Below, in pieces: positions 1-6,473 of a stretch of 12,714 nucleotides of DNA. Location: NCBI GenBank assembly GCA_041746415.1, contig JBGTHB010000035.1, positions 1 through 12,714 of the forward strand. Direction: 5' to 3'. The notes beneath the pieces were generated by a model. The model saw nothing but the letters and a program-made list of their open reading frames with translations. It was not told the origin of the DNA and searched no databases. This stretch comes from JBGTHB01 sp041746415. Lineage in GTDB: Bacteria; Pseudomonadota; Gammaproteobacteria; Coxiellales; Coxiellaceae. Every line of letters starts with the position of its first letter. The stretch's first letter is position 1. The position numbers and the translations under genes were made by a program.

Positions 1-1016
1 TTCGTGATGAAACACTGGATCGCACTGTATTACGCGCAATGGGTCAAGCGGGGTTTATTGGTCCTGAGGTTAATGCGGTTGGATATGGTTTGATTGCGCG
101 TGAAATAGAACGCGTCGACAGCGGCTATCGTTCCGCATTTAGCATCCAATCGAGCTTGGTGTTGCATGCGATCGAAACATTTGGCAGTGAAGCGCAACAT
201 AAAAAATACGTCGATAAAATTAAACAAGGCGAATTAATTGGTTCGTTTTGTTTAACAGAACCAGATCATGGTTCAAATCCAGCAGGCATGGAAACCACCG
301 TTAAAAAAACCAAAACAGGTTTAGTATTAAATGGCGTCAAACGTTGGATTGGTTTGGCACCCATTGCCGATGTGTTTGTGGTGTGGGCAAAGGATGAAGT
401 AGGCAAGGTGAATGGATTTATTGTGGAGCGTGGCGCAGCTGTTACCACACCTGCTTTAGCAGGAAAACTTTCTTTGTGTGCTGCTCCAACAGGTGAGGTG
501 CATTTTCAAAATGTAAAATTATCAGCAGAGGCGCAACTGCCTAAAGCAAATGGTTTAATGGCACCCTTTTCGTGTTTGAATCGGGCGCGTTTCAGTATTG
601 CTTGGGGAGCCATTGGTGCAGCAGAAGATTGTTGGTTGCGAGCGCACAGTTATGTTATGCAGCGCCAGCAATTTGATGGCCCATTAGCGCAACATCAATT
701 AATTCAAGCTTCGTTGGTGGATATGCAAACCAAGATTGCTTTAGCATTACAAAGTGTGTTGCGTGTGGCGCATTTGTGTGATGAAGGAAAAGCAGCGCAT
801 GAAATGGTGTCTTTAATCAAACGTAACTCTGCGCGTATGGCGTTGGAAGTGGCACGTGAAGCGCGTGATTTATTGGGCGCTAATGGCATTTTAGATGTAA
901 ATCATATTATGCGGCATATGGTAAATTTAGAAACGGTGAATACTTATGAAGGCACATACAACATGCACACCTTAATTTTAGGTCGTGCACAAACTGGAGT
1001 GGCGGCATTTTTATGA
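1..1016 (+). CDS. gcdH: Glutaryl-CoA dehydrogenase-like acyl-CoA dehydrogenase (5' end outside window)
   Basis: Flavoprotein of the acyl-CoA dehydrogenase family. Members of the GCDH branch oxidise and decarboxylate glutaryl-CoA to crotonyl-CoA in lysine/tryptophan breakdown, in the cytosol. The frame is open from base 3, so the N-terminus is missing; the first in-frame ATG (39) is internal by homology. Numbering from that Met, the glutarate-binding set of human GCDH (Glu87, Arg94, Ser95, mature numbering, from memory) is kept as E24, R31 and S32 in ERVDSGYRS. LTEPDHGS follows, and the catalytic Glu is E304 in NTYEGT. The C-terminus LILGRAQTGVAAF is typical. Oddities: about 9 residues (the YGG-x-G loop) are missing just before GYGLIARE; WITNSP reads WIGLAP; the RxQFG flavin motif reads RQQFDG; LRAS reads LCAA; LGGNG reads LGANG. 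Family is sure; glutaryl-CoA specificity is likely. It could instead be a paralogue of altered activity. Its stop overlaps the next gene by 4 nt. Confidence 0.88.
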   Translation, partial: RDETLDRTVLRAMGQAGFIGPEVNAVGYGLIAREIERVDSGYRSAFSIQSSLVLHAIETFGSEAQHKKYVDKIKQGELIGSFCLTEPDHGSNPAGMETTVKKTKTGLVLNGVKRWIGLAPIADVFVVWAKDEVGKVNGFIVERGAAVTTPALAGKLSLCAAPTGEVHFQNVKLSAEAQLPKANGLMAPFSCLNRARFSIAWGAIGAAEDCWLRAHSYVMQRQQFDGPLAQHQLIQASLVDMQTKIALALQSVLRVAHLCDEGKAAHEMVSLIKRNSARMALEVAREARDLLGANGILDVNHIMRHMVNLETVNTYEGTYNMHTLILGRAQTGVAAFL

Positions 1017-1474
1017 AAAAAATAGTAATAGTTATATTGTTGTTTTTACCATTGATGGGGTTAGCATTGAAAACATTACCAACATTTAATTTTGATCATA
1101 TTATTTTACCAACGGCACCACATTTTTATTTGGTTTGTCCCAAAGAAAAATGTGACAATAAGCAAAATGAAACCAGTCCCGTGTTTGATGTGTCGCGTGA
1201 TAAATTAGAGCAGGCCTGGTTGGCACTGCGTTTTACGTTGCCGCGAACTCGTCAAGTGGCGCATGATAAAGAACTGCATCAATATCTTTATATTCAACGT
1301 TCTAAAATGTTTCATTTTCCAGACTATGTTTTCTTACGCTTTGTTGCTTTAGCTGATAATAAAAGCAGCATTATGATGTACAGTTATTCGCGCTATGGGC
1401 ATTATGATTTTGGTGTTAATAAAAATCGATTACAGCAATGGTTGAAATTACTCTCTGACAAAGTAAAGCAATGA
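1013..1474 (+). CDS. DUF1499 family protein with N-terminal signal/anchor
   Basis: 153-aa protein of unknown function. Residues 2-19 form a hydrophobic segment after MKK, read as a signal peptide or membrane anchor; there is no lipobox Cys, so the rest probably lies in the periplasm. The body matches the DUF1499 pattern as I remember it: a CP-x3-C start (C42, C47), an aromatic stretch around FPDYVFLRF (102-110), and a C-terminal YSYSRYGHYDFGVNKNRL-type block (123-140), which corresponds to the family's RSxSRxGxxDxGxNRxR signature. ATG at 1013 overlaps the dehydrogenase stop (ATGA) and its own stop overlaps the photolyase start (ATGA), so it is translated as the middle gene of a coupled operon. 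No strong Shine-Dalgarno is visible, which fits coupling. Biochemical role is unknown; family assignment rests on pattern memory only. Confidence 0.8.
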   Translation: MKKIVIVILLFLPLMGLALKTLPTFNFDHIILPTAPHFYLVCPKEKCDNKQNETSPVFDVSRDKLEQAWLALRFTLPRTRQVAHDKELHQYLYIQRSKMFHFPDYVFLRFVALADNKSSIMMYSYSRYGHYDFGVNKNRLQQWLKLLSDKVKQ

Positions 1475-2841
1475 GTACAGCGCTGGTTTGGTTGCGTCAA
1501 GATTTACGTTTACACGATAATCCGGCTTTGCAGGCCGCAATAAAAAGTGGTTTGCCGCTTGTTTTTATTTATATCTACGATAACGACAGTCAAAATGATT
1601 GGCCAATTGGTGCGGCACAACAATGGTGGTTGCATCACAGCTTGATTGCGCTTAAAGAGGAATTAAACAAATACGGTGCCGAGCTTATATTGCGTCGTGG
1701 TAAGCCGATCACGGTGCTTAAAAAACTAATCAGTGAACATGATATAACGGCGCTATTTTATAATCATTGTTACGAAGCTTACGCCATTGCGCGAGATACA
1801 AAAATAAAAAATGAATTAAATATTGCGGTGCGGAGTTTTAATGGTTCTTTGCTGGTTGAACCATGGCAGTTGCAGTCTAAGCAAGGCAGTTATTTCAAAG
1901 TGTATACACCATTTTACAAAGCATTTCGCCAGCAGCTGCAAATTAGCGCGCCTTTGCCAAAGCCACGTCAATGGTTAAATAGCACTACACCAATTGAAAG
2001 CGATGCGCTCAGTGACTGGCAATTGTTGCCGAAAAAACCAAATTGGGCTAAGCAATTTTCGTCGTGTTGGTGTCCAGGAGAAAAAGGTGCGCATCAACGC
2101 TTAAAGCATTTTTTAAAATATAGTGCAGCTAATTATGCTGCTGAGCGCGATTTTCCGGCACATGAGGCAACATCGCGCTTATCACCGCATTTGCATTTTG
2201 GCGAATTATCGCCGCGACAAGTGTGGCAAGCAGCGTATCCAGACCATGAAAAATTTTTATCTGAAATTGTCTGGCGTGAGTTTGCTTACCATTTATTATT
2301 TCATTTCCCCCAATTGCCACAGCAAAATTTTCAGCACAAATTTAATGCTTTTCCTTGGAAAAAGGATGAGAAAAATTTATTAGCTTGGCAACGGGGTGAA
2401 ACAGGATTCCCGTTAGTAGATGCAGGGATGCGGCAGTTGTGGCAAACCGGGATGATACATAATCGTGTGCGCATGATTGTCGGCTCATTTTTAACAAAAG
2501 ATTTATTATTGCATTGGCAACACGGACAGGCTTGGTTTTGGCAAACTTTAGTGGATGCGGATTTAGCCAGTAATGCGTTTGGTTGGCAGTGGATAGCGGG
2601 AAGTGGCGCGGACGCAGCGCCGTATTTTCGTGTCTTTAATCCAACGCTGCAGGCGCAAAAATTTGATGCCGAGGGTCAATATATTAAAATGTGGTTGCCA
2701 GAGTTAAAAAATCTACCTAAGAAAATGATACACACGCCATGGTTATTTGATGGCAAGTTGAATTATCCCTCGCCAATTGTGGATCATGCTGCTGCACGCA
2801 AACAAGCGCTTGCAGCGTATGCAAAAATAAAAGCACAATAA
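1471..2841 (+). CDS. phrB: Class I deoxyribodipyrimidine photo-lyase (CPD photolyase)
   Basis: Light-driven flavoenzyme that splits cyclobutane pyrimidine dimers in UV-damaged DNA. The length (456 aa) is close to E. coli PhrB (about 472). The N-terminal antenna domain opens with LVWLRQDLRLHDN (5-17); E102 in YNHCYEAYAIARD aligns with the E. coli Glu109 that contacts the folate antenna. The FAD domain has WREFAYHLLFHFP (from W268). The Trp electron-transfer chain is intact: W296, W349 and W372 align with E. coli W306, W359 and W382. N368 (SNAFGWQW) is the Asn near flavin N5 typical of photolyases, followed by DAAPYFRVFNP. These residues favour a true repair enzyme over a cryptochrome. E. coli numbering is from memory. 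Start ATG overlaps the DUF1499 stop by 4 nt. It is the last gene of the operon and is followed by a hairpin terminator. Confidence 0.96.
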   Translation: MSTALVWLRQDLRLHDNPALQAAIKSGLPLVFIYIYDNDSQNDWPIGAAQQWWLHHSLIALKEELNKYGAELILRRGKPITVLKKLISEHDITALFYNHCYEAYAIARDTKIKNELNIAVRSFNGSLLVEPWQLQSKQGSYFKVYTPFYKAFRQQLQISAPLPKPRQWLNSTTPIESDALSDWQLLPKKPNWAKQFSSCWCPGEKGAHQRLKHFLKYSAANYAAERDFPAHEATSRLSPHLHFGELSPRQVWQAAYPDHEKFLSEIVWREFAYHLLFHFPQLPQQNFQHKFNAFPWKKDEKNLLAWQRGETGFPLVDAGMRQLWQTGMIHNRVRMIVGSFLTKDLLLHWQHGQAWFWQTLVDADLASNAFGWQWIAGSGADAAPYFRVFNPTLQAQKFDAEGQYIKMWLPELKNLPKKMIHTPWLFDGKLNYPSPIVDHAAARKQALAAYAKIKAQ

Positions 2842-2847
2842 CTTCTT

Positions 2848-2878
2848 TTTGTAACAAACACAGCGGTTACAAATTTTT
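2848..2878 (+). terminator. Probable Rho-independent terminator after phrB
   Basis: An 8-bp perfect stem TTTGTAAC/GTTACAAA (2848-2855 with 2866-2873) encloses a 10-nt loop and is followed directly by TTTTT (2874-2878). It lies 7 nt after the phrB stop, where a transcript end is expected between convergent genes. The stem is AT-rich with only two G-C pairs (the GTAAC/GTTAC part), so it should be weak. The right arm covers the stop codon of the convergent DUF1295 gene. In the minus direction no T-run follows, so it is not clearly bidirectional. Confidence 0.6.
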
Positions 2879-3619
2879 AAAAGGGAAAAACAGCGGAGTT
2901 TTTTCCATGTAGTCGTGATAAAGCTCTCCTTTGCTTTCCAGTGAACACTTCTCCGTAATTGGGATGGTGATTTTAATCATGATGAAGTAGAGGCATATTG
3001 GTGAAAATAAACCAAGCCAGCCCCATAAATGTCCTAATGCACTCAAGCTAAAACTCAACCACACTAGCCATTCAAAAAAATAATTAGGATGACGTGAATA
3101 GTGCCACAGACCGTGATTACACACGCGCCCAGGATGTTTTTTGCGAAAGCGGGCTAATTGATAATCCGCCACCGTTTCGCCTAAGATGCTTGCAATCACG
3201 ATACAACCAGCAATGATATCTAATGCCGAAAAACTGTTTTGTCTTATAGCAATAAAATAAAATGGCAGTGAGATTATAAAAATGAAGCCGGCTTGCAGTA
3301 GAAAATTTAAAAAAAAGCCCAGTGATTTATTAATTTTCCATTGGTTGCTGAGATCTTCGTAACGGGGATCGTGATAAGATCGCAGTACTCGCCAGGTCAG
3401 TAAACTGCCTAAACGTAATCCCCAAATAACGAGCAACGTACTAAAAACAATCGTCAGTGTGTTGAAGTGGTTAAAGAGAATGTAAATAATGCCGGTTACC
3501 GCAAGACCCACTACCCAGGCAACGTCTACTACAATAGGGTTGTTGAGTTTTTGATAAATTACCCAGGTTAGACAGGTTTGTAACAATAGATAGATTATAA
3601 CAGCTATAAATGGCATCAT
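2867..3619 (-). CDS. DUF1295 family membrane protein (steroid 5-alpha-reductase-like fold)
   Basis: Multi-pass inner-membrane protein of the DUF1295/COG3752 type, related to steroid 5-alpha-reductases and isoprenylcysteine methyltransferases; its substrate in bacteria is not settled. The start is the first of two ATGs at 3619 (250 aa): an AAGGAG lies 7 nt upstream and a TATAAT promoter just before it. The open frame continues upstream to 3724, but that extra 35-residue stretch is hydrophilic, runs through the promoter and is unlikely to be translated. Hydrophobic helices span most of the protein. The diagnostic C-terminal block GLWHYSRHPNYFFEW begins at about residue 170; its Arg-His-Pro-Asn core is the family's cofactor-binding signature. 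A charged tail YHDYMEKTPLFFPF ends the protein. Convergent with phrB; DUF1295 genes are often found near photolyase genes in proteobacteria (recalled, not checked). Confidence 0.88.
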   Translation of the reverse strand: MMPFIAVIIYLLLQTCLTWVIYQKLNNPIVVDVAWVVGLAVTGIIYILFNHFNTLTIVFSTLLVIWGLRLGSLLTWRVLRSYHDPRYEDLSNQWKINKSLGFFLNFLLQAGFIFIISLPFYFIAIRQNSFSALDIIAGCIVIASILGETVADYQLARFRKKHPGRVCNHGLWHYSRHPNYFFEWLVWLSFSLSALGHLWGWLGLFSPICLYFIMIKITIPITEKCSLESKGELYHDYMEKTPLFFPFKNL

Positions 3620-3620
3620 T

Positions 3621-3648
3621 TTGACTCTCCTTGAACTCAAATCATTAT
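3621..3648 (+). promoter_or_regulatory. Possible promoter for the MFS gene
   Basis: TTGACT (3621-3626, 5 of 6) and CATTAT (3643-3648, 4 of 6) are spaced by 16 bp. The -10 overlaps the opposite-strand TATAAT almost completely. Transcription would begin near 3655, only about 5 nt before the TTG at 3660 but about 40 nt before the ATG at 3696, which favours the ATG as the MFS start. Confidence 0.4.
3627..3632 (-). promoter_or_regulatory. Shine-Dalgarno that fixes the DUF1295 start
   Basis: AAGGAG on the minus strand, 7 nt before the ATG at 3619. This selects the shorter 250-aa product over the 285-aa open frame beginning at 3724, which has no comparable site. Confidence 0.8.
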
Positions 3649-3672
3649 AGGCATCTCTTTTGAAAAAGTCAG
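3644..3672 (-). promoter_or_regulatory. Sigma70-type promoter for the DUF1295 gene
   Basis: On the minus strand CTGACT (3672-3667, 4 of 6 matches to TTGACA) is followed after 17 bp by a perfect TATAAT (3649-3644). A start near 3637 would give a leader of about 18 nt holding the AAGGAG site. Its -35 box lies inside the region that would be coding if the MFS gene began at the upstream TTG (3660). Confidence 0.6.
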
Positions 3673-3695
3673 TGATTTTACAGCGATCTTTCACT

Positions 3696-4883
3696 ATGGC
3701 CTGGTTGTTGGTGGCGGTGACCATTTTATTTTACTGTCTCGATTATTACTTTCGTATCGTCCCCGCTTTGGTGGTGCCGGAATTGCTGCGCCAATATCAC
3801 TCGGGGCCCAAACTCATCGGCAGCTTTTACTCGGCGTTTTATTTAGGTTATTTGCTCATGCAGTTGCCGAGCGGTTACTTGTTGGATCGTTTTGCGTTTA
3901 AAAAAATAATGGGGTTGAGTATTGGCGTTTGTGTGTTATTTTTTGTTTTGTTTGTCTGGTTGCAGACACCCTGGCTAGGTGTGCTCAGCCGATTTTTTAT
4001 TGGCGGCATGTCTGCTTTTTCATTTGTCGCCGTCTTATATGTGGCTCGTCATTATTTGCCGCGCCATTATTTTAGTTTAATTGCAGGTGTGGCGATTGGA
4101 GCTGGTACGATCGTCGCCGCTGGCGCGCAGGCGTTTTCAGCTGTGTTGATTACAGGTAGTCCTTGGCAGTTGGTTTTGACGTTGCAAGCTTGCTGGGGTT
4201 TTGCGGTGGTTGCTATGGTGTTGTTTTTCCCCTTGAAAAGGCTACACAAATTAGCCGATGAAAAAACGCCACCATTGAAAATAATGCTGAGCAGTTTAAA
4301 AGGTTTTGCTAAAAATAAAATCATCTTAATTAATGGGATTGTTGGTTCATTGTTTTATTTGCCTACTTCTATTTTTGCCGCCGCTTGGGGCATCACATTT
4401 TTGCGTCAAAGTTATCACCTCACCATGGCGGATGCTTCGCTGGGTATTTTAATGCTGTTTATGGGCTGGGCGATTGGTTCACCCTGGATAGGTTATTACG
4501 CTGAGCAGTCGAAAAAATTTGCTAGGTGGATTTTCAGTTCAGCGATGCTGATGGTTTTTTTGAGTTGCGTCATGTTGTATTTTCCCGCACAAGTGGGTGA
4601 GCTCATTTACTTGCTGCTGTTTTTATTTGGGTTGCTGTCCAGCACACAGGTGTTGATATGGAAAATTTTTTCGTTGCATTGCCCGCTAGAGTTAACGGGT
4701 TTGGGCGTGGCTTTTACAAATATGTTGGTGGTGTTGGGTGGCAGTCTCTTTCACTTTTTGGTTAGCTGCTTTATTACGGTTGGGCCTGCTAGTCAGTTGA
4801 ATTTAATTTCGGCGTTATCCATTTTGCCGGTCATCTTTTTTGTCACTGCGTTGTTGAGTTTGGCATTGCGCTCCAGTCATTAG
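3696..4883 (+). CDS. Major facilitator superfamily (MFS) transporter
   Basis: Inner-membrane secondary transporter with about 12 predicted helices in 395 aa, the usual MFS size. An amphipathic start FYCLDYYFRIVP leads into helix 1, and the loop between helices 2 and 3 carries an MFS motif-A-like sequence GYLLDRFAFKKIMG. A small-residue-rich stretch GVAIGAGTIVAAGAQ sits near helix 5. Several intracellular gammaproteobacteria encode carriers with a similar FY-x-YE/YY-x-R-x-P opening, including the Pht family of Legionella, but the substrate cannot be read from sequence. The start is uncertain: ATG at 3696 is preferred because a promoter lies just upstream, while an in-frame TTG at 3660 would add 12 residues (MKKSVILQRSFT) and a GTG at 3672 is also possible; none has a good Shine-Dalgarno. 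Divergent from DUF1295; no clear terminator follows. Confidence 0.9.
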   Translation: MAWLLVAVTILFYCLDYYFRIVPALVVPELLRQYHSGPKLIGSFYSAFYLGYLLMQLPSGYLLDRFAFKKIMGLSIGVCVLFFVLFVWLQTPWLGVLSRFFIGGMSAFSFVAVLYVARHYLPRHYFSLIAGVAIGAGTIVAAGAQAFSAVLITGSPWQLVLTLQACWGFAVVAMVLFFPLKRLHKLADEKTPPLKIMLSSLKGFAKNKIILINGIVGSLFYLPTSIFAAAWGITFLRQSYHLTMADASLGILMLFMGWAIGSPWIGYYAEQSKKFARWIFSSAMLMVFLSCVMLYFPAQVGELIYLLLFLFGLLSSTQVLIWKIFSLHCPLELTGLGVAFTNMLVVLGGSLFHFLVSCFITVGPASQLNLISALSILPVIFFVTALLSLALRSSH

Positions 4884-4913
4884 CAGCTGTTCTCGCAACT
4901 TCAGACAGATACG

Positions 4914-4919
4914 TTTAAT
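4914..4919 (+). promoter_or_regulatory. Weak -10 candidate for the efflux operon
   Basis: TTTAAT (5 of 6 to TATAAT) lies in the 72-bp gap before the outer-membrane channel gene. No good -35 is found at 16-18 bp (best about 3 of 6), so the promoter may be weak or need an activator. I found no clear inverted-repeat operator in the gap. Read-through from the MFS gene cannot be excluded because no terminator is seen after it. Confidence 0.3.
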
Positions 4920-4940
4920 ATGGTAAGACGTGGTGTTAAC

Positions 4941-4947
4941 AAGGAAG
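4941..4947 (+). promoter_or_regulatory. Shine-Dalgarno for the GTG start of the efflux channel gene
   Basis: AAGGAAG, 8 nt before the GTG at 4956. It supports the GTG start, which yields a complete lipoprotein signal peptide. Confidence 0.75.
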
Positions 4948-4955
4948 TGTGACCA

Positions 4956-6473
4956 GTGGGGATTAAGTGCGTTTTACATCGAGTGACGCTATTTTGCAGC
5001 ATTCTGAGCGCACTGTTGCTGTCTGGCTGTATGGTTGGACCCAACTTTACGCCGCTACCACCGCCCGCCACCGAGCATTACACCAGTTTGCCTTTACCCA
5101 ATAGCACCGTTAGCGCGGATAACAGTAATGCGGGTAAGTCCCAACAATTTGCTTTTAACCGCGATATCCAAGGGGATTGGTGGCATATTTTTCATTCGCC
5201 AGCATTAAACGCGTTAGTGAGTAAAGGCATAAGTAACAATGCCAATCTTGCTGCAGCAAAGGCAGCGCTGCGTTCAGCTAGATACACCTTGTTTGCCCAA
5301 GCCGGTGGTTTATTGTTTCCCAGCGTGAATTTCGGCACGAATGCTCAGCGTTCGCAGACGAATGGTCTTTCGTTTGGGGTGCCCAACGCAACTAACATTT
5401 TTGATGTGTTCAATGCGAGTTTTCAGGCTTCTTATTTGCTGGATATTTGGGGCGCATCGCGACGCCAAATTGAAAGTTATGCCGCGCAAGTGGATTATCA
5501 ACGCTATGAAATGTTGGCGACATATTTAACTTTAACCACCAACATTGTCACCACTGCCATTACCGTCGCTTCTTTGCGCGATCAAATAAGTGCGACACAA
5601 CAACTGATTGACGAAGAACAAAAAATATTAACAATTACGCAGCAGCAATATGCCGTCGGCGGTGTGAGTGAGCAAAATGTATTGACGCAACAAACACAAT
5701 TAGCGCAAACCATTGCGACGTTGCCACCGCTTAAAAAATCGTTGAGTCAGCAACAACATGCGTTGGCGGTATTGGTTGGTGAACGTACCGATCAGTTTAA
5801 ACCGCTGAGCGTAAACCTAGCGCAATTAAATTTACCGGCACAATTACCGGTTAGTTTGCCTTCTGCGATGGTACAGCAGCGTCCAGATGTGCAGGCGGCA
5901 TCCGCATTATTGCATGAAGCCAGTGCGCAGATTGGCATAGCCACTGCCAATTTATTACCGCAAATTACGTTAACAGCAAGCTATGGTTGGTTATCACAAT
6001 CAACGGTTAATTTATTTGATCACGCTAATCGAGTTTGGTCATTAGCCAGTGGTTTGTTGCAACCTTTAGTGCATGGTGGTCAGTTAATTAATCAGCGACG
6101 TTCGGCGCTGGCGGCATTTGATCAAGCCAAAGCACAATATAAGCAAACCGTGTTGCAATCGTTTCAAAATGTGGCTGATGCGTTGCGTGCTATTCAATAT
6201 GATGCAGCTACGTTGCGTGAACAAGTGCAAGCAGAAAAAAGCGCAGCGAGTACCTTACGTTTAACAGAACAACAGTATCAAGTAGGTGGTCAAAACTATT
6301 TGGCAGTATTAAATGCGCAGCAACAGTACGAACAAATTGTGCTTAAAAAAATTCAAGCGCAAGCCGCACGCTACAGTGATACAGCGGGCTTATATCAAGC
6401 ATTGGGCGGTGGCTGGTGGCACGCTACTATTAGCCAATATGGTGCGCTGAAACAACGGGAGATTTATCACTAA
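4956..6473 (+). CDS. RND efflux outer-membrane channel lipoprotein (TolC/NodT, OprM-like)
   Basis: Outer-membrane factor that gives the pump a channel across the outer membrane and periplasm; works as a trimer. 505 aa from a GTG start chosen by its Shine-Dalgarno. A lipoprotein signal peptide ends in the lipobox LLSG-C25, followed by MVGPNF, close to the C-x-VGPdY start of NodT-type channels; Met at +2 does not signal inner-membrane retention. Two repeated OEP halves are visible, with long Gln/Ala-rich coiled-coil stretches around 205-265 and 385-470, and the typical QRPDVQAA motif near 310. It ends shortly after the usual ALGGGW. First gene of the pump operon: its TAA shares a base with the adaptor ATG (TAATG at 6471). 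Substrate range unknown. Confidence 0.93.
   Translation: MGIKCVLHRVTLFCSILSALLLSGCMVGPNFTPLPPPATEHYTSLPLPNSTVSADNSNAGKSQQFAFNRDIQGDWWHIFHSPALNALVSKGISNNANLAAAKAALRSARYTLFAQAGGLLFPSVNFGTNAQRSQTNGLSFGVPNATNIFDVFNASFQASYLLDIWGASRRQIESYAAQVDYQRYEMLATYLTLTTNIVTTAITVASLRDQISATQQLIDEEQKILTITQQQYAVGGVSEQNVLTQQTQLAQTIATLPPLKKSLSQQQHALAVLVGERTDQFKPLSVNLAQLNLPAQLPVSLPSAMVQQRPDVQAASALLHEASAQIGIATANLLPQITLTASYGWLSQSTVNLFDHANRVWSLASGLLQPLVHGGQLINQRRSALAAFDQAKAQYKQTVLQSFQNVADALRAIQYDAATLREQVQAEKSAASTLRLTEQQYQVGGQNYLAVLNAQQQYEQIVLKKIQAQAARYSDTAGLYQALGGGWWHATISQYGALKQREIYH

Noticed and set aside
39..1016. ATG at 39 as the true start of the dehydrogenase
   Set aside because: The frame is open to the window edge and the upstream codons (RDETLDRTVLRA) match the family's N-terminal domain, so the gene is cut by the window.
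2123..2383. 86-codon plus-strand frame inside phrB
   Set aside because: Fully inside the photolyase in another frame; shadow of a real gene.
3620..3724. 35-residue N-terminal extension of the DUF1295 protein
   Set aside because: It would read through a TATAAT promoter and an AAGGAG site placed ideally for the ATG at 3619; the extension is hydrophilic and unlike the family.
4884..4955. Repressor operator in front of the efflux operon
   Set aside because: Only short palindromes (CAGCTG, GTTAAC) and two ACGT copies are visible; none forms a convincing operator-length inverted repeat.
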